Shown here in pieces: positions 6,108 through 9,466 of a stretch of DNA of 9,466 bases; the stretch's first letter is position 1, and each line of letters opens with the position of its first letter. Both the position numbers and the translations under genes were made by a program. The notes under the pieces are model-generated. The model did no database searches. It had not been told where the DNA came from and worked only from the letters and a program-made list of their open reading frames with translations. Origin of the DNA: Abiotrophia defectiva_A (GTDB lineage: Bacteria; Bacillota; Bacilli; Lactobacillales; Aerococcaceae); assembly GCA_963546405.1 (NCBI GenBank), contig CAUUNL010000062.1, positions 1-9,466 on the forward strand, read 5' to 3'.

Positions 6108-6724
6108 AATGCTCGCGGTGCGAAGAATTTGGCAAAAAGCCCGGACCACAGGCCATAAAGGACCAGAATAAGTGCCGTCAGGCCCAAGAAATAAGACTGG
6201 GGCAGAATCCAGATGACTGGGTCCAGACGTGGATCGAAGAGCCAGAGCTCATTGGCGAAGAAAAGCCGGTGGAAGGCTACAAAGGCTTGGTCAAAGAAGA
6301 GCAGCATCCCTAGAGCTAGTAGGGCAAGGCCCCACTGGCCTTGCTTAAGTGCCTGCCAATAGGACCAGGAGTTGAATTGCCCTTGACGGGCCCAGCGCCA
6401 GATAAGGACATTGAGCAGGAGAGCTAACAAGACCAGGCCGATTATAAGAGTCCGAACCTCAGCAAAGTGCTGACGCCCTCCGGCTGAACTGGCAAAATGT
6501 GCTAGTTCTAGGCTAGGCCGCCAGACTTGCCAGAGATAGGTCCAGATGCGCATAAAGTCATCATAGACTGCTGACTTTGACAGACCCGCAATCTGGGGAA
6601 TCCAATCCACTTGCAGATAGACCCCATAAAGTAGGGGCGCTAAGAGAATGGTCCCCAAGACAGCATTGGCTAGGCCACTTAAGATACTGACTCCCGCCCG
6701 GACCCAGGTCCGTATTTGTTCCAT
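6104..6724 (-). CDS. TIGR01906 family integral membrane protein
   Basis: A 206-residue membrane protein with probable transmembrane segments at residues 11-37, 92-110, 132-151 and 176-197. The aromatic-rich block FHRLFFANELW at 151-161, continuing to DPVIWILPQSYF at 168-179, and the loop motif GGRQHFAEVR at 82-91 are characteristic of the TIGR01906 family. Its function is unknown to me. The frame could start earlier at a TTG, but the ATG two bases after the HAD gene's stop codon is preferred. A GGGAG ribosome binding site lies eight bases upstream, inside the last codons of the HAD gene. That arrangement implies translational coupling. It is the last gene of the yutD-HAD-membrane protein operon. 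A HAD phosphatase next to this family is a recurrent Lactobacillales arrangement, as I recall it. Confidence 0.87.
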   Translation of the reverse strand: MEQIRTWVRAGVSILSGLANAVLGTILLAPLLYGVYLQVDWIPQIAGLSKSAVYDDFMRIWTYLWQVWRPSLELAHFASSAGGRQHFAEVRTLIIGLVLLALLLNVLIWRWARQGQFNSWSYWQALKQGQWGLALLALGMLLFFDQAFVAFHRLFFANELWLFDPRLDPVIWILPQSYFLGLTALILVLYGLWSGLFAKFFAPRAF

Positions 6725-6726
6725 GA

Positions 6727-7497
6727 CTAGAGCTCCCAAGTGGAGAGGTCTGGACGGACATAGGTTGGTTGCACTGGCACGGACTTGAGATCTTCTTCTT
6801 GAGTAAAGCCTGTCAGGACTAACAAGGTATCCATCCCAGCATTAATTCCTACCTTGATGTCGGTCTCGTAATTATCGCCAATCATGAGGACTTGATCCTT
6901 GGTTAAGCCCAGAGTGTGGAGACCACCCTCCAGAATAGGACTAAATGGCTTACCCATGACCACCGGTTCTACCTGACTGGCATACTGAATAAAGGAAGTC
7001 AAGGCCCCTGAGCTTGGCATCATGCCCCGTTCAGTTGGGATATTGCTGTCGGTATTGGTCACCAGGAAGGCCGCCCCATTCCGGATAGCTAGGACCGCAA
7101 TGGACAGGGCTTCATAGGTGGTATGACGGTCCAAGGCTTGGACCACCACTTGGGCCGATTCATCATCCACTAGTGTGAAGCCGGCTGCCGCCACTTGTTC
7201 CTTAAGGGGCGCTTCCCCCACTACATAGACCGTTTGTCCCTCATGGTGGGCATGCAGATAGTCGATAATGGCCATGGCGGAGGTATAGACATGCTTCTCG
7301 GTCACAGGCAATTCATACTGGGTGCTGAGGGCCCGGGATACTTGAGCAGCCGAGCGCGTCGCATTGTTAGTAATGAAGAGGAAGGGAATGTCTTGCGCTA
7401 CTAACTTCTTAATGAAGGCTTCGGCTGTCGGAATACGATTCTTGCCGAAGTAGACCGTTCCATCTAAATCAATCAAATAACCTGCGTAGTCTTTCAT
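6727..7497 (-). CDS. yutF: NagD/YutF-type HAD-superfamily phosphatase (TIGR01457)
   Basis: A 256-residue cytoplasmic HAD phosphatase with a class IIA cap. Motif I is DLDGT at 10-14 (Asp10 nucleophile, Asp12 acid/base) and motif II is TNN at 43-45. The cap runs from about 75 to 178. The motif III Lys is in MGKPFSPI at 181-188 and motif IV is GDNYETD at 207-213, which holds the Mg ligands. The substrate is not evident from sequence; relatives act on small sugar or nucleotide phosphates. An AGGAGG site (7503-7508) five bases before the ATG overlaps the stop codon of yutD, so the two genes are nearly fused. All catalytic residues are present. Confidence 0.93.
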   Translation of the reverse strand: MKDYAGYLIDLDGTVYFGKNRIPTAEAFIKKLVAQDIPFLFITNNATRSAAQVSRALSTQYELPVTEKHVYTSAMAIIDYLHAHHEGQTVYVVGEAPLKEQVAAAGFTLVDDESAQVVVQALDRHTTYEALSIAVLAIRNGAAFLVTNTDSNIPTERGMMPSSGALTSFIQYASQVEPVVMGKPFSPILEGGLHTLGLTKDQVLMIGDNYETDIKVGINAGMDTLLVLTGFTQEEDLKSVPVQPTYVRPDLSTWEL

Positions 7498-7506
7498 AGG
7501 GACCTC

Positions 7507-8175
7507 CTAAGGGTTGGTTTTGTTCTTTTGCTTGATGACAAAGTTATTCTTACGTTGCTTGGCAGCAGCTGGTGCCTGTTTAGGGGCCGCCTGATCGCCA
7601 GCGGCTGGGCGACGGTTGCGCTTCTTGAAAGGCTTCTTGCCACCCTTGGCCGGCGCATCCACCTTGTTGCCCTTGAAGCGATTTGGATCCTCCTTGACTT
7701 GGATCTTAGCTAACTGCTTGGTTTCGCCAACCTTTTTCTCGATTGGGGCCGGCTTGGTCTTGGCCTTGTCTTTGAGTTTGGCGTATTTAGCCACTTCCCG
7801 CTCCTTAGCTAGGACGAAGTAACGGCAGCCAAAGTTACAGTATTCATTGAGGTAGTCTTCTAGGAAATCAATGGTTTGATCCTTAGGCACCTTGGCCTGG
7901 CCGATTTGATAGAAGCCTCGTAGACGTAACTGTTCAAAGCCCCAGTCCCCGACAATGAAGTCGAACTTCTCGAAGTATTCTTGGTAGCGATTCTCGAAGG
8001 CTAGCAAGTCGAAGCCCTCACGATAGTTGAGGACCAATTGATAAGGTTCCTCCTTAATCAGCAGGTGGTCTTCGTTAATCTGGCGGATTTGCTTGTCTTC
8101 TTGGACTTGGTCCTGACTAACGTCGGTCAGGATGGAATCGATTTGATAGGATATATTATTATCGCGTTGGGTCAT
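7507..8175 (-). CDS. yutD: YutD family protein with long basic C-terminal tail
   Basis: The YutD domain spans residues 40-125. Its most conserved features are YREGFDLLAFENRYQEYFEKFDFIVGDWG with QLRLRGFY, and EYCNFGCRYFVL at 111-122, where Cys113 and Cys117 form a CxxxC pair. The function of the family is unknown to me. At 222 residues this protein is much longer than the roughly 100-residue Bacillus form. An acidic, polar N-terminal extension (1-39) precedes the domain, and a low-complexity tail (126-222) rich in Lys, Arg, Ala and Pro, including KKPFKKRNRRP at 180-190, follows it. The tail looks disordered and suited to nucleic acid or ribosome contact; that is inference. AAGGAG eight bases upstream supports the start. 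It is the first gene of the operon with the HAD phosphatase and the TIGR01906 protein. Confidence 0.92.
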   Translation of the reverse strand: MTQRDNNISYQIDSILTDVSQDQVQEDKQIRQINEDHLLIKEEPYQLVLNYREGFDLLAFENRYQEYFEKFDFIVGDWGFEQLRLRGFYQIGQAKVPKDQTIDFLEDYLNEYCNFGCRYFVLAKEREVAKYAKLKDKAKTKPAPIEKKVGETKQLAKIQVKEDPNRFKGNKVDAPAKGGKKPFKKRNRRPAAGDQAAPKQAPAAAKQRKNNFVIKQKNKTNP

Positions 8176-8213
8176 GCCTTTAGCTCCTTTACTACTATGT
8201 CTCGTTCCTTCCT

Positions 8214-8242
8214 ATTATAGCAAATTCTGGCCCTGCAAGCTA
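8214..8242 (-). promoter_or_regulatory. Promoter of the yutD operon (extended -10)
   Basis: On the minus strand TGCTATAAT (8222-8214) gives a perfect -10 with a TG extension, about 40 bp before the yutD ATG. The hexamer 17 bases upstream, TAGCTT (8242-8237), is a poor -35, so the extended -10 should dominate. The nine bases are identical to the core of the ohr promoter. Confidence 0.7.
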
Positions 8243-8270
8243 TGGAATTCTCTGGGACTGCTAGCGCGAC

Positions 8271-8313
8271 AAAAAAGCCCGCTCATTCAGTTTATGGCGG
8301 ACTGAATGAGCGG
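8271..8313 (-). terminator. Rho-independent terminator after the alcohol dehydrogenase gene
   Basis: A perfect 13-bp stem, CCGCTCATTCAGT/ACTGAATGAGCGG (8279-8291 with 8301-8313), with a 9-base loop is followed on the minus strand by a run of six T (A on the plus strand, 8271-8276). It starts 29 bases after the stop codon and isolates the dehydrogenase gene from the yutD promoter. Confidence 0.94.
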
Positions 8314-8341
8314 ACCTATCTTAAGGAAGCAGAAATTAGAA

Positions 8342-9415
8342 TTATTTGGCTTGGGCCTCCACCTGATAGACGGCCGCTTGAACTTGCTCCGGTGTCACGC
8401 CAGGCAAAGCTAATTTGAAGGTTTCCTTGTCGGATGCGGCGAAGTCAGCCAGCTTAGTGACAGCCGTCGCCATGTCCTCTTGAACCCCTAGCTGTTGCCA
8501 GGAGTAGATGAAGCCATTGTCCTTGCAGTAATCGATGAGTTTTTGGGTCTCACCTTCTTCGCCCATGGCCGCCAACATTACCAGCAACCCATAAGCTACC
8601 TTGACCCCATGCTCAATGCTGTGGGTTTCGGCAAATTGTGATAGGGCGTTGTGGACAGCGTGAGCCCCTGACATACGACCATATTCACAGGCAAAGCACC
8701 CTACGGCAGCAGCCACGTTGAAGACCGTATCAACCACGCGCTTGAAGGTATCATTTACTACACCCAAGGCATGAGTAGCCAAGGCAGCGTGGGTATCGCG
8801 AAGCAGAATATCCTTGGTTACCTTAGCAGCAGCCAAGCCTAATTCGACATTGGCTTCTAGCGCCCCAGTCAAATGACGGGTGATACTTTCGGCCTCATAC
8901 CACTTGGCTACCGTATCACAGATACCCCCTTCGAAGTAGCGTTTAGGCGACTCTACTAAGAGATCCAAGTCCACCACGCAGGCATAAGGGGTACGTTTGA
9001 AGTAGGCCACGTCATTGAAGACCCCATTGGGATGGTAGACAGCCGCGACAGGTGTGGTCGGCGCACAGGTCCCCACAATCGTCGGTACGGTCACCACTTC
9101 ACAGTGGAGGCGATCAGCCGTCCCCTTGGCCGTGTCACAGAGCTTGCCCCCACCGACAGCCACGATGACATCGGCATCGGCTGCTAACTTAGCCAAGCGG
9201 TCCATATCTTCATAGCTGGCTGTGTGGTCATAACGTAAGACTGGCACACCTTCCAGCGGTTGAGGTAAATGTTTAAGAAAGGCAGCGTAAGATTTCTCCC
9301 CGGTAATAATGTAGGGACGCTCGAAGTTCTTTAAAATGCTTGCTAAAGAAGCCAAAGCTCCTTTTTCACTGATATATTGTCCGGGTGTACTACGTACGAC
9401 TTGTACAAATTCCAT
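8342..9415 (-). CDS. Iron/zinc-dependent alcohol dehydrogenase, HcxA/GldA-like
   Basis: A 357-residue cytoplasmic NAD(P)-dependent oxidoreductase of the glycerol dehydrogenase branch of group III alcohol dehydrogenases. The nucleotide-binding turn is VGGGKLCDTAKG at 87-98, followed by VPTIVGTCAPTTPVA at 110-124. The metal ligands are Asp167 (GGICDTVAKWYEA), His252 (GAHAVHNAL) and His269 (EHGVKVAYG). The 17-residue spacing of the two His matches E. coli GldA. The phrases GxxDTxAKWYEA and AHAVHN resemble E. coli HcxA (YbdH), which reduces 2-oxo acids, more than true glycerol dehydrogenases, so the substrate is left open. The frame extends six codons upstream to a GTG, but the chosen ATG has AGGAGG six bases before it (9422-9427), and the GTG would lie upstream of that site. 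It is monocistronic as far as visible, with its own terminator and an operator-like palindrome upstream. Confidence 0.9.
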   Translation of the reverse strand: MEFVQVVRSTPGQYISEKGALASLASILKNFERPYIITGEKSYAAFLKHLPQPLEGVPVLRYDHTASYEDMDRLAKLAADADVIVAVGGGKLCDTAKGTADRLHCEVVTVPTIVGTCAPTTPVAAVYHPNGVFNDVAYFKRTPYACVVDLDLLVESPKRYFEGGICDTVAKWYEAESITRHLTGALEANVELGLAAAKVTKDILLRDTHAALATHALGVVNDTFKRVVDTVFNVAAAVGCFACEYGRMSGAHAVHNALSQFAETHSIEHGVKVAYGLLVMLAAMGEEGETQKLIDYCKDNGFIYSWQQLGVQEDMATAVTKLADFAASDKETFKLALPGVTPEQVQAAVYQVEAQAK

Positions 9416-9429
9416 AAGCGTCCTCCTTA

Positions 9430-9451
9430 TCACTTAGATATAACTAAGTGA
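9430..9451. promoter_or_regulatory. Operator-like inverted repeat upstream of the dehydrogenase gene
   Basis: The 8-bp arms TCACTTAG and CTAAGTGA are a perfect inverted repeat around ATATAA, giving a 22-bp site that ends two bases before the AGGAGG ribosome binding site on the minus strand. The AT-rich centre could be part of a -10 element (TTATAT on the minus strand), with the -35 at or beyond the window edge. Size and symmetry fit a dimeric repressor site. As RNA it would also be a hairpin next to the ribosome binding site. Confidence 0.6.
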
Positions 9452-9466
9452 ATGATTAAAGTTTTA

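Noticed and set aside
6045..6149. N-terminal extension of Ohr by 35 residues
   Set aside because: The extension overlaps the end of the upstream gene and the ohr promoter. The internal ATG has a perfect ribosome binding site and gives the normal Ohr length.
6725..6739. TTG start for the TIGR01906 membrane protein
   Set aside because: The ATG five codons later has a GGGAG site at good spacing and sits two bases after the HAD stop codon, a standard coupled arrangement.

Overview
The window looks like a chromosomal segment of a low-to-moderate GC member of the Lactobacillales. The gene set (Firmicutes-type 447-residue Pgi, CvfD-like S1 protein, YutD, YuiD, YumC, the TIGR01906 membrane protein) and the 5' half of a 16S rRNA gene all fit this. 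The 16S text resembles my memory of Aerococcaceae, most closely Abiotrophia. That placement is from recall, not from an alignment.

Layout, left to right. Bases 1-830 hold the 5' part of a 16S rRNA gene on the minus strand, whose 3' part and the rest of the operon lie off the left edge. Bases 831-1321 hold the rRNA leader, with an antitermination-like hairpin plus boxA, and four evenly spaced tandem promoters that drive the operon leftward. Next, also on the minus strand, comes a three-gene unit: a cyclophilin peptidyl-prolyl isomerase (3841-3257), the S1-domain regulator CvfD (3237-2836) and glucose-6-phosphate isomerase (2798-1455), closed by a terminator at 1388-1428. Two plus-strand genes follow: YuiD, a divergent PAP2-family protein (4031-4519), and the thioredoxin-reductase-like ferredoxin/flavodoxin-NADP reductase YumC (4596-5600). 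They end at a bidirectional terminator shared with the convergent minus-strand peroxidase gene ohr (6044-5634). To the right, on the minus strand, lies a tight operon of yutD (8175-7507), a NagD/YutF-type HAD phosphatase (7497-6727) and a TIGR01906 membrane protein (6724-6104). The last gene is an iron/zinc-dependent alcohol dehydrogenase of the HcxA/GldA type (9415-8342), with its own terminator and a palindromic operator-like site upstream of the start codon.

Functionally these are mostly housekeeping genes: glycolysis (Pgi), protein folding (PPIase), RNA-level regulation (CvfD), redox supply (YumC), organic peroxide defence (Ohr) and ribosome synthesis. There is no mobile element, phage gene, CRISPR array or toxin/defence locus. 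I see no undescribed multi-gene system here. The most notable structure is regulatory. The rRNA promoter array repeats one geometry four times at about 90-bp steps, with a phased A-tract block at the same offset each time and a G at the same predicted start position. A GUGA-capped hairpin covers the ribosome binding site of cvfD, and two near-palindromic sites lie at the ohr and alcohol dehydrogenase promoter regions.
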